Origin: Thiobacillus denitrificans DSM 12475
GTDB taxonomy: Bacteria > Pseudomonadota > Gammaproteobacteria > Burkholderiales > Thiobacillaceae
NCBI RefSeq assembly: GCF_000376425.1
Contig: NZ_AQWL01000013.1
Coordinates: 25,447-89,446, forward strand
Length of the DNA stretch: 64,000 bases
Reading direction: 5' to 3'
Positions 40,929-49,232 of the stretch are shown piece by piece (within the stretch, counting starts at the first letter, position 1; every line of letters begins with the position of its first letter). A model generated the notes under the pieces. The model was not told the origin of the DNA. It saw nothing but the letters and a program-made list of their open reading frames with translations, and made no database searches. Both the position numbers and the translations under genes were made by a program.

Positions 40929-41978
40929 ATGTATCCAAATAATTGGGGGAATTTCTTGCACACGATTAATCACGCAATTATCCATAAGCTTGTCAAAGCA
41001 AAACATGGCAAGGCTGCCGTAGTCGAACGTGCAGAAGTCCTATCGATTACCGACCCAGTCACGAAATTAGTGTTGGCTATTCATGACTTGTATGCCAGCA
41101 AAGCCAGTAAAGGGTATGGACGTTTTGAGGCGGACGAAGTCAACTATCCTTCCGCGTCAATTCTGAGAAATGTGTTCCTCCAGAAGAAAATCGGCTTCTT
41201 TGAGGCATCAAAACTTCTGCTCAGTGTGCTCGCCAGCAAAGCTGGGGCGGTAGCTCTTGCTACGGGCGGGTACGTGCTCATGGCACATGTCACCAACGAA
41301 GCTGGAGTAAGTTGGTTTATCGTGGCCATCATCAATAACGTCAATGGCAGTGTGATTAATGATGCCACGCTTGAGGTGGTGGATGCTATGCACGTCGATA
41401 TTGAGAACCTGCGTGTTGCAGGACGGGTGAATCTAACGGACTGGGCAAAAGTGGATGCTGATATTCGCTATATCGGATTTCTCAAGCAGCGTGGCGAAGT
41501 CGCAGACTACTTTAAGGTTTTTCTTGGTTGTAACGAACTGATAGCTGACACAGAGGAAACCAAGAAACTGGTAAATGCACTGAAGAAATTTGCCAAGAGC
41601 CAAGGACTCGATCAAAAACAGGAAGAAGAGTTTTTACAATCGGCATTCAATTATTGTAATGAGCGTAACAAAAATGATGAGCCGCTAAGCTTGGAGGCTT
41701 TGAGTAACATGGCTTGGCCGAATGACCCGCAGACGTTGCAGGCGGCTTTCGTCGAAGGTGATGTACAGATTTCAGATGGCTTTGTTCCAGACGGTCGTAG
41801 CATCAAGGCGCTCATGCGAATGAAGTACAAAACCGAATATTGGACTATAGATATTGATCGCCATGCACTTTCTCAAGGATATGCACATTACAACCAAAAA
41901 AAGGGCGAACTTACCCTATTAAAGCTGCCCGCCAAACTCAAGGAAGAGTTGGATTACGAGATGAAAGATGATGCCTAA
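40929..41978 (+). CDS. NdpA/YejK-like nucleoid-associated protein
   Basis: A 349-residue protein related to the 37-kDa nucleoid-associated family (NdpA/YejK). Recognisable blocks are HAIIHKLVKA near the start, LSVLASKAGAVALATGGYVLMAHV, VVDAMHVDIENLRVAGRVNLTDW, IRYIGFLKQRGEVADYFKVFLGC and a C-terminal YWTIDIDRHALSQG...LTLLKLPAKL. The ATG at 40929 lacks a good ribosome site; a TTG at 40956 follows GGGGGAA and gives an N-terminus closer to the family, so it may be the true start. Base composition is clearly lower in GC than the backbone. It overlaps the next gene by 11 bases. Confidence 0.82.
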   Translation: MYPNNWGNFLHTINHAIIHKLVKAKHGKAAVVERAEVLSITDPVTKLVLAIHDLYASKASKGYGRFEADEVNYPSASILRNVFLQKKIGFFEASKLLLSVLASKAGAVALATGGYVLMAHVTNEAGVSWFIVAIINNVNGSVINDATLEVVDAMHVDIENLRVAGRVNLTDWAKVDADIRYIGFLKQRGEVADYFKVFLGCNELIADTEETKKLVNALKKFAKSQGLDQKQEEEFLQSAFNYCNERNKNDEPLSLEALSNMAWPNDPQTLQAAFVEGDVQISDGFVPDGRSIKALMRMKYKTEYWTIDIDRHALSQGYAHYNQKKGELTLLKLPAKLKEELDYEMKDDA

Positions 41979-43185
41979 GGCAACCTGGGATGACCTGACA
42001 CGGGTTGTCCGGGGTCTAACCGAACTTCAGGAAGGCCCTCCAGTTCAGGGGGGCTTCTCAATTTCTACAGACGCTGATCTCAATGCGTTAAAGGCTTGTA
42101 TCGCGTCAAGCCACGACACCAATCTTACCCTCCAAAATGAGGAAGACCCTGCGACATTCAAAGTTGGTCAATCAGTAAAAGTTTCAGTGTCACCACGGCT
42201 TGGATTCGGTTTGCTTAAGCATGACATCGGAGACATGCTTGAGGGATCACGAAAGGCTCGTATTAAGGAACCTTCTTTTTTCCTGATGGGTGAAGGACTG
42301 TCCAGCACCGATCACGTTGACGACGACCATGCCATTAGCCGTTATCGAGTCGTTCTGCAATTTATTCAAGTTCTTAAGCAATCTGCTGCATTTTTAGACC
42401 AAGACGAACCATCACTCATATTCATTAAAGAGGGGAAATTTGAGCTTCCGATTGAGTATGGCGCTGAAGACATAAAAAATCTTCCGGTTCAAGAAGTCAA
42501 AAAACTGCTTGTCATTCTTCCCGAAGACATCCACGAAAAACAGTGCGCCTCGATACTAGCCGAGGCGGTGATAACACTCACCGAGCATCTGGCTAGCGAT
42601 CAGCGATTCAAATATCTCTTAGCCAATGCCAGCGAGCTAAGGAAGAAATTTGAGCAGGGCTATCAACTCTTCGCTGCGGGGTTTTCATATGAAAAAGTTC
42701 GTGACCAGGTCGAGGCTGCGCGCGTCGAATATAGCGGCAAGATACACAAAGTTTTCTCAGACATTCAAAATCAATTGCTGAGCATTCCGGTTGCAACGAT
42801 TGTTGTTGCAACTCAAATGAAGGACGCAAAAATACTTGGCTATGAGTTCTGGGTAAATACGGCAGTGTTGGTTGGCTGCTGGATTTTTGCCATTCTCATG
42901 ATATTTTTATTGCACAACCAGTCACACACGCTAGGCGTACTGCGCGACGAAATTAACAGACAGAAGCGCCAGCTTAGTAAGGAATATGCAGCAGTCGCAC
43001 ATTCCTTTACCAACACATTTGGGTACTTGTCACGCCGTGCTCTTACGCAGCGTGTCATTCTTTGGGTGATCGACGGATTAGTGGTGCTTGGACTTCTGTT
43101 GTCGCATTTTTTCTATCTCAAGCTTACGTCTCCAGCAAGAGACTGGGCGATTGGATATATCCCGAGTTTGGCGTCTTGGTTATAA
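41968..43185 (+). CDS. Two-TM protein coupled to the NdpA-like gene, unknown function
   Basis: A 405-residue protein I do not recognise. The first 280 residues look soluble and mostly helical (for example IVVAT... preceded by a charged coiled coil near residues 215-265). Two membrane helices follow at about 291-312 (WVNTAVLVGCWIFAILMIFLL) and 365-388 (VILWVIDGLVVLGLLLSHFFYL), separated by a basic helical linker with RDEINRQKRQLSKEY. It overlaps the NdpA-like gene by 11 bases, so the two are made together. Low GC marks it as acquired. A membrane effector paired with a DNA-binding sensor is a reasonable guess only. Confidence 0.7.
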   Translation: MMPKATWDDLTRVVRGLTELQEGPPVQGGFSISTDADLNALKACIASSHDTNLTLQNEEDPATFKVGQSVKVSVSPRLGFGLLKHDIGDMLEGSRKARIKEPSFFLMGEGLSSTDHVDDDHAISRYRVVLQFIQVLKQSAAFLDQDEPSLIFIKEGKFELPIEYGAEDIKNLPVQEVKKLLVILPEDIHEKQCASILAEAVITLTEHLASDQRFKYLLANASELRKKFEQGYQLFAAGFSYEKVRDQVEAARVEYSGKIHKVFSDIQNQLLSIPVATIVVATQMKDAKILGYEFWVNTAVLVGCWIFAILMIFLLHNQSHTLGVLRDEINRQKRQLSKEYAAVAHSFTNTFGYLSRRALTQRVILWVIDGLVVLGLLLSHFFYLKLTSPARDWAIGYIPSLASWL

Positions 43186-43259
43186 AGAATTGCCAGACGT
43201 TCGAGCGTTGAAAATTTCGATTGCGCTAGAATCTCTGCAAAGTCGAACACCTGCTTACG

Positions 43260-46058
43260 TTAAGCAAGCAGCTCCACCAGCGAACTCACCACCCTGAACC
43301 GCACTTCCTCAAAGTTCTTGAAGTGCCGCTTACCGCATTCGATCTTCAAGTCCTCGATGGGGCGTAACAGGTCGAGCTGAACATGATCACCGCTGCCAGT
43401 TTTTTTGGTTTCGGCCACGAAGTAGAGCGTTTTATCGTTGCGGTAGGCCAGCGCCCAATCGGGGTTGTACGCGCCGACTGGCGTTTCGATCTGGAACCAG
43501 CGCGGCAGCTTGATGTAAAACAGCACGTCGTCGTTGTCTTCGCAGGCTTGGGCGAAAAGGCGCTCAGGCGCTGAGTTCGAGTCGATGACGATATGCGAGA
43601 ACAGGGTTTTCTCGGGATTCTGAAAACCCTCTTTATTCGCTGGAAACACGTTGGATGCGAATACTTCCATCAGGTCGTCGTTCTCGAAGCGCCGCATTTC
43701 GTAGCATGCCTCGCCCTGCTTGATGTATTTGACGCCGCTGCCTTCCGAACCGTCGCCATACACCAGAAACTCGCGCTTCGCGGCATTGACCAGTTCCGCC
43801 GCATGGTCGATGAATGCCTGCGGGTTGTTGACCGCCTCGCCCAACCTGCCGCATTCCATCAGGATGCGCGCCACAGTGGACTTGGCCAGCCCGGTTTTGG
43901 CCTGCACCTGGGCGACAAAATCCGGCATCACGTATTTGGCTTCGACGGTCTGCGTGCGATAACCGGTCTGCTTGCCCGCCACGCCGTCTGCGCCGATGCT
44001 GATTTCGGCACGCGTCAGCGCCACTTTGGGGCGTTCGATGAGCGGCATTTTGCTCTGGATACGTTGAGCCGCCCTGACAATCAACTCGCTGGTTTTATAG
44101 TCCACCCGGTAGCGCGTGCGGGCGCGAATTTTCTCCCACAGCGCCAGAAACCGCTGGTCGGTGGCGTAGCCTTTGCGTAGGCGTACCGTCACCTTGTCGC
44201 GCTCGTTTTTCACCATGTCGCGTTTGAACCGCACACCCGCTTCGACCATCTCGGTCTGCAATTGGTTGGCAAAATCTTCGTAGCTTTCGTTGGCAATCAC
44301 GGTCAGGCGATTGATCGCCGGGTCGCGCACCCGCTCGCCATCCTTATTCACGCACAGGCGCAGGCCACGGCCTATTTCCTGGCGCTTTTTGATCTCTGAA
44401 CTCGACTCGGCCAGCGTGCAAATTTGGAACACGTTCGGGTTGTCCCACCCCTCGCGCAGCGCCGAATGGCTGAAGATGAACGCCAGCGGCTCGGCCAAAT
44501 CCAGCAGCCTTTCCTTGTCGCGCATAATCAGCTCGAAGGCGCTCGCCTCGGCTTCGGCATTGGTTTTGCCGGTTAAGGTCTCGAACGGCGAAACCGTGCG
44601 TTTGTCCTGCGAAAAATAGCCGTTGTGAACGCGGGCGGCATCGTGCAGCAGCAGCCCGGCAAACTCTGGCAGCGCTTGGTGCTGCGCGTAAATCTCCTCA
44701 AACCATTCGGCAAATTTACCGTGTGGCGTGGTGCCATCCTCGGCATACACCCGGTAGTTCGCCACCCGGTCGATGAAAAACACCGACAGCACCTTGATTC
44801 CCATTGGGTGCAATCGCTGCGCTTTCTCGAAGTGGCGGCGCACCGTCGCCTCGATCTGCAAGCGCAAAATCGTATCGGTCAGCGCGCCGTGCGGCTGACC
44901 CTGGCGCACCTTCACGTCGTTGGCAAAGGTGATGAAACCCTCGCCTGCGTCGATCTCGTTGACGATGAAGCCGTCGCGATAAATCTCGCGCTGGTTCGAC
45001 AGCGCATACAAGTCATCGCCATTCTTCACCGTTAGACTTTTCTTCGCCGGGCCGTTTGTCTGATTGACCCACACCGACAGCTTCGCCGACACGCTACGCT
45101 TGCCGCATTTGAAGCCTTCGACTTCGACAAACGCCTGATTCGCATCTTTCAGTTCGATTACCGAATCCACGCCAATCTGCTTTACCAACCCCAGCTCGTA
45201 GGCGCGCACCGGGTCGAGCGAATAAATCAGGTTGTAGGCGCGGCGATGCGTCGCTGAATAGCGCAGCGTACACATCGGGTTGAGCCGCGTAATCGCCAAC
45301 TTTCGATTATCGGTTTCCAGATTCTGCGGCTCGTCCAGAATCACAATCGGGTGCGCCGCCTGAATGAATTCGATAGGCTTTAGCCCCGTCTCGCGCACCT
45401 GGTTGATGACATTGCCACGGTTCTTTTTCTTGGGCTTGCCCGACGTGGCAGCGGTGTTCGCCTCGGTCGTGTCCTTGGCAAACGCGTCGATATTGATGAC
45501 CAGAATCTGAATCGCGTCCGACAGCGCAAAGTTGCGCAATTGATTCACCCGACCCGAGTCGTACACCGTGAATTCCACGCGCTCGTAGTCGTACAGAGTC
45601 TGAAAATGCTCGCGGGTGATTTTCAGGCTGGAAAGCACGCCCTCGCGAATCGCCACCGACGGCACCACGATGACAAATTTCTTGAAGCCGTAAGTCTTGG
45701 ACAGCTCATACACCGTGCGCAAGTAAACGTAAGTCTTGCCCGTGCCGGTTTCCATCTCCACCGTAAAATTGGGGAACGCGCCCACCGGAGTGTCATCTTC
45801 CAGCGTTAGGGTTTCCAGTGCAGCGGAAGCGTCGATGCCATGCGTTTTTTGTACCGCATTCAGGTTCAACAGCCACTGCGCATCGGTCAGCACGCGTTGG
45901 TTTGCCACACCAGTCTCGGATAGCGCCAGGCTCGACAGCCCTTCGTCCGCCATCGCCACCCCGCGTTGCGAAGCGTCCGGCTGGCCCGCGAACAAGCTCA
46001 CCACCGCACGGATGGCTTCAAGCTGATAGTCCTGATTCGCGTCGAATTGCAGCTTCAC
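43260..46058 (-). CDS. res: Type III restriction-modification enzyme, Res subunit
   Basis: A 932-residue restriction subunit. The GTG at 46058 (VKLQFDANQDYQLEAIRAVVSLFAGQ) is chosen because GGAGG lies just upstream and the preceding gene stops two bases away. The superfamily 2 helicase part has Walker A (METGTGKTYVYLR), a DEPQ Walker B (VILDEPQNLE) and IGRGLRLCVN. The C-terminal nuclease shows a PD-ExK pattern (NPDWALAYRNDKTLYFVAETKKTGS). It is the last gene of the operon, separated from its mod partner by three unrelated genes. Confidence 0.93.
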   Translation of the reverse strand: MKLQFDANQDYQLEAIRAVVSLFAGQPDASQRGVAMADEGLSSLALSETGVANQRVLTDAQWLLNLNAVQKTHGIDASAALETLTLEDDTPVGAFPNFTVEMETGTGKTYVYLRTVYELSKTYGFKKFVIVVPSVAIREGVLSSLKITREHFQTLYDYERVEFTVYDSGRVNQLRNFALSDAIQILVINIDAFAKDTTEANTAATSGKPKKKNRGNVINQVRETGLKPIEFIQAAHPIVILDEPQNLETDNRKLAITRLNPMCTLRYSATHRRAYNLIYSLDPVRAYELGLVKQIGVDSVIELKDANQAFVEVEGFKCGKRSVSAKLSVWVNQTNGPAKKSLTVKNGDDLYALSNQREIYRDGFIVNEIDAGEGFITFANDVKVRQGQPHGALTDTILRLQIEATVRRHFEKAQRLHPMGIKVLSVFFIDRVANYRVYAEDGTTPHGKFAEWFEEIYAQHQALPEFAGLLLHDAARVHNGYFSQDKRTVSPFETLTGKTNAEAEASAFELIMRDKERLLDLAEPLAFIFSHSALREGWDNPNVFQICTLAESSSEIKKRQEIGRGLRLCVNKDGERVRDPAINRLTVIANESYEDFANQLQTEMVEAGVRFKRDMVKNERDKVTVRLRKGYATDQRFLALWEKIRARTRYRVDYKTSELIVRAAQRIQSKMPLIERPKVALTRAEISIGADGVAGKQTGYRTQTVEAKYVMPDFVAQVQAKTGLAKSTVARILMECGRLGEAVNNPQAFIDHAAELVNAAKREFLVYGDGSEGSGVKYIKQGEACYEMRRFENDDLMEVFASNVFPANKEGFQNPEKTLFSHIVIDSNSAPERLFAQACEDNDDVLFYIKLPRWFQIETPVGAYNPDWALAYRNDKTLYFVAETKKTGSGDHVQLDLLRPIEDLKIECGKRHFKNFEEVRFRVVSSLVELLA

Positions 46059-46060
46059 CC

Positions 46061-46867
46061 TCAAGCCTCCGGCACGGCTATGTAGGGGTGTCCGCCACTC
46101 ATACACCGTATCCATGAGCTGAGAAGTAAGTCTTTGTGCTCCCCGATCCAAATTTGCATCACTGAATCGAGAGCTGGCCGTCGGCCTTCCATTCTCTCAA
46201 ATGGATCAATTCGATATTTGGCGATAGTATTTTGACTCTTTCCTTCAACTACATGTACATGGGGTACGCCATGCTCTAGAGGTGCTGAATACATAAGGAT
46301 TAAATATCCCTCCACATCTCCAACGCGACTGGATTGAGAGATTTTTTTCCCCCAATCAGTCAAGGATTGACCCCAGTGTGTGACGTGCTCGATACAGGAA
46401 AGATGTTCGATCTCACAGTCGGATTCTGTCAGCGCGCCTTGTTCATCCGCGGACATCTCTTTTGCTGTTACTAAATGGGCAAGCCAATCGGAATTGGCAA
46501 TTGGAAAGCTGCACGCCCATGTTTCTTGAAGATGTGCGAAGGTCAATCCGATGGCTGACCTATCGCCTAGGTACACTTCGCGAAGAAGCTCGCCCGGTTG
46601 ATTAATTAAACGCATCTTCGTTTGCAAACGCCGGTATTCCTCGGTGCCGACCCATTCTTTGATCCACACCTTCATCGGTTTCCCTGCGACCGTATCGTCC
46701 AACCATCCGGGCGAAAAGCATAGCCGGTATCCGGGCTGATATTTCATTACCTCTTTGAGCCCTTCTACCCATAACTTTGCCGCATCGAACCATGGCTGCA
46801 ATGCCGTAGACGCAACATCCGGGGCAGGGAGAGAATGTTCATTGAGATAGATCGCAAAATCAACCAT
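46061..46867 (-). CDS. Unknown protein with C-terminal DUF4160-like region
   Basis: A 268-residue protein between the AAA ATPase and res. The first 180 residues match nothing I know. The C-terminal 70 residues contain HGVPHVHVVEGKSQ, IAKYRID, and EHKDLLLSSW, which resemble the PHFHV...IDI...W layout of DUF4160, a small domain often found in toxin-antitoxin or defence contexts. The two histidines could bind metal or a nucleotide (inference). It starts nine bases after the ATPase stop and ends two bases before the Res start, so it is made as part of the operon. Likely a functional partner of the ATPase and DUF262 protein. Confidence 0.65.
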   Translation of the reverse strand: MVDFAIYLNEHSLPAPDVASTALQPWFDAAKLWVEGLKEVMKYQPGYRLCFSPGWLDDTVAGKPMKVWIKEWVGTEEYRRLQTKMRLINQPGELLREVYLGDRSAIGLTFAHLQETWACSFPIANSDWLAHLVTAKEMSADEQGALTESDCEIEHLSCIEHVTHWGQSLTDWGKKISQSSRVGDVEGYLILMYSAPLEHGVPHVHVVEGKSQNTIAKYRIDPFERMEGRRPALDSVMQIWIGEHKDLLLSSWIRCMSGGHPYIAVPEA

Positions 46868-46876
46868 ACCCCGGCC

Positions 46877-48004
46877 TCAATCCAGAAGCGCATCAAGGCT
46901 TTTTTCCCACTGATCGAAAAACCCCTCCGGCCAGTTGGTTAATTGCCCGTCGGGCAATATGGAAGGCAATTCCACATAACAGTCCCCGCTGGGCACATCC
47001 CGTGTGAAGTAGCACAGCCTCACATCGTCGGCCTTCAGTGAGCCTTTTTTGACGGCAAGGCGGATACCATTCAACACATGGTCGCTATGGGTCTCTACCA
47101 AAATCTGTACGCCATCGGCGGCGCAAAGGCCCAGCAACTCGCCCATCTTCGCCTGACCCTGGGGGTGCAGATGGGCCTCGGGATTCTCGATTAGCAGCAA
47201 GGCACCGGCTGGTGCGGCCAGACAGGCCACCAGAATGGGCAGACTGTAGGTGAGGCCAAACCCAACATGGGTTGGCCGGTAAAAACGTGGTTCCAGACCA
47301 CGGGCTTGTCCGACATACTGAAATTGAAGGATCACCTCGTCCGTGCCTTTGAGCAGCTCTGCCCGCAAGCGAGCACCGGGGCTGATCTGCTGCAACCATC
47401 CGGCGACTTGATCCAGCAATTGGGGCGTCGGCGCGATCTTGGCCCACATGGCGTCATCCAATGCAGCGCACTCTTTCGTGCAACGGCGTTTTTCCGAAAC
47501 AGGCTGATCTCTGTTGCTGGCAAGAAAATCTGCCGTGAACTCCCCGTGACTACCTAACAAGCCGTCTTGCCGCGCTTGTTGATCTGCCTGGGGATAGAGG
47601 GTGCGAGGGACGATGCGGTCCGCTTGTAGATATTGAAAATGGGGGTTTACCGCAAATCCATGAGGGGTAGAAGGCGACTCGATGAACTCCAGTTGGTTGG
47701 CTTCAGGCAGTACTTTGCACACCCAGCGATACTCCGTGTCACCCTCCAGGACTGACACCGTGATGGTCTCGTCTTTGGCGCCCTCACTCAAAACGTCCAT
47801 GCCCTGACCGAGGGCAACGAGGGGGCCACCGAGCTGCATGCCATGACCTTGCCCGACCTGATATGACTGGCGTATGGCCGCGAGGCTCTGCAAAACCGTG
47901 CTTTTGCCCGAGCCATTCAGGCCAGCCAGCATCGTTAGTGCCGCCAAAGGCAGGTCCAGATCCCGAGCGGCCTTGAAATTGTTCAAGTGAATACGATCAA
48001 GCAT
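46877..48004 (-). CDS. AAA ATPase with C-terminal DUF3696 (OLD/RecF-like)
   Basis: A 375-residue ABC/SMC-type ATPase. The ATG at 48004 (MLDRIHLNNFKAARDLDLPL) begins like RecF-type proteins and follows GAGG. Walker A is GLNGSGKST; Walker B is LLLIENPEAHLHPQGQAKMGELL; the following ILVETHSDHVLNGIR is the D-loop/H-loop block. The last 40 residues (LPDGQLTNWPEGFFDQWEKSLDALL) match DUF3696. There is no TOPRIM nuclease after it, unlike OLD. It overlaps the DUF262 gene by eight bases. Confidence 0.88.
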   Translation of the reverse strand: MLDRIHLNNFKAARDLDLPLAALTMLAGLNGSGKSTVLQSLAAIRQSYQVGQGHGMQLGGPLVALGQGMDVLSEGAKDETITVSVLEGDTEYRWVCKVLPEANQLEFIESPSTPHGFAVNPHFQYLQADRIVPRTLYPQADQQARQDGLLGSHGEFTADFLASNRDQPVSEKRRCTKECAALDDAMWAKIAPTPQLLDQVAGWLQQISPGARLRAELLKGTDEVILQFQYVGQARGLEPRFYRPTHVGFGLTYSLPILVACLAAPAGALLLIENPEAHLHPQGQAKMGELLGLCAADGVQILVETHSDHVLNGIRLAVKKGSLKADDVRLCYFTRDVPSGDCYVELPSILPDGQLTNWPEGFFDQWEKSLDALLD

Positions 48005-49223
48005 GGAGCACCTCGTCAAAAATCGCGTTTATCACCTCAAGCCGTTTGTTGGATGCAAATCCTTTGCCGGTGGCGTAAAGCAGGGCACTAGTAAAGGCAT
48101 AATCGCTAGAAAACTTCTGGCCGAATTTTTCTATAACTTGCCCCGAACGTTCTGCCAGGGCTTCGATTTCCGCGTCAGTGCGATGCCCCAAGGCGACCGC
48201 CTCGGTTTCAAACAGGCCGCGATTGATCGGTCGCCGCGACTCATTGGGTTTAGAGTATTTGCGGAAGGCCATCCGACCGAAGACACGGGGCGCGCTCTTC
48301 ATCGCACGATCAAATGCCACCTCTATCGCTTGCCATGCTTGTTCGCTCGAACCCACCGTGCGTTTTTCAACGAACTCATTTAAGAAATCGTCCAGATTCT
48401 CATCCGGTTGCCGCTTCACCTCACGAGGCATGGAGTAAAGAGCAGCAAAGCGAAGAACTAATTCGTGGTCCTCCAATCGTTCCCCTTTAATTTTTCTTTC
48501 TGTGGCTGAAAGGAAATTTCTACTTGCCGCCATCTGTCGAATGTACTCGCGCCACTTGCCGGGATAGATGGCATTGCGGATTTCCTGAGCTTTGAGGGGC
48601 AGACCGCCTTGGTTGATGCGAGAAAAGATATTGAATTTGACATTGGCAGGAGTCCCGTGACGAATGACATGCAAGGTCAATTCAGTTTCCATAATGCGCC
48701 GTTGCAGCGGTCGAGGCAGGTCTTCGTAAACCTTGCCATCCAACTCCGTCTTAAGGGATTGTAGGCCTGTAAGCCGGAGGGGATTGAGTTTGGTCTTTAA
48801 TACCTTGTTCAAGCTACTGACCTTCACGAAGTGGGCAATAGCGCACAAGCGTTGCAGCCCATCTACCACTTGGTAATGTCCGTCTTTATCTTCGGATACA
48901 TAGAGGGATGGGATGGGAATACGTAACAGCATGGACTCGATCAGGCCGCTTTTTCGTGCATCACTCCATAGATTCGCTCGGCGCTGAAAATCTGGGGAAA
49001 GATCCATTTCTCCATAGCCAAGACGGGCCATGAGTAAATCCACTGTTCGCTGGTGGGTGATGACGTCAATCAGCTTCGGGTCGAAGGGGGCGCGAATTTC
49101 CCCGGCATCATCCGCAGGTTCTGCCTCCAAGCCACTGCCAGTGCTATCGGAAGTCAGTTCCTCCAGCGGCGCTGCCTCATCATTATTGGAAACTTCAATT
49201 TTTTCATCATTGTTTGGCGTCAT
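47997..49223 (-). CDS. DUF262-domain protein (ParB-like / GmrSD-N type)
   Basis: A 408-residue protein with an acidic 45-residue start and a DUF262 domain: DLSPDFQRRANLWSDARKSGLIESMLLRIPIPSLYV and the hallmark VVDGLQRLCAI (DGxQR). In this family the DGxQR motif is part of an NTP-binding/nuclease site related to the GmrSD type IV restriction enzyme; no DUF1524 HNH domain follows here, so it is a stand-alone form. It starts nine bases before the mod stop codon side (mod ends at 49233) and overlaps the ATPase gene, so it belongs to the operon. Confidence 0.87.
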   Translation of the reverse strand: MTPNNDEKIEVSNNDEAAPLEELTSDSTGSGLEAEPADDAGEIRAPFDPKLIDVITHQRTVDLLMARLGYGEMDLSPDFQRRANLWSDARKSGLIESMLLRIPIPSLYVSEDKDGHYQVVDGLQRLCAIAHFVKVSSLNKVLKTKLNPLRLTGLQSLKTELDGKVYEDLPRPLQRRIMETELTLHVIRHGTPANVKFNIFSRINQGGLPLKAQEIRNAIYPGKWREYIRQMAASRNFLSATERKIKGERLEDHELVLRFAALYSMPREVKRQPDENLDDFLNEFVEKRTVGSSEQAWQAIEVAFDRAMKSAPRVFGRMAFRKYSKPNESRRPINRGLFETEAVALGHRTDAEIEALAERSGQVIEKFGQKFSSDYAFTSALLYATGKGFASNKRLEVINAIFDEVLHA

Positions 49224-49232
49224 TGTCCGCTC

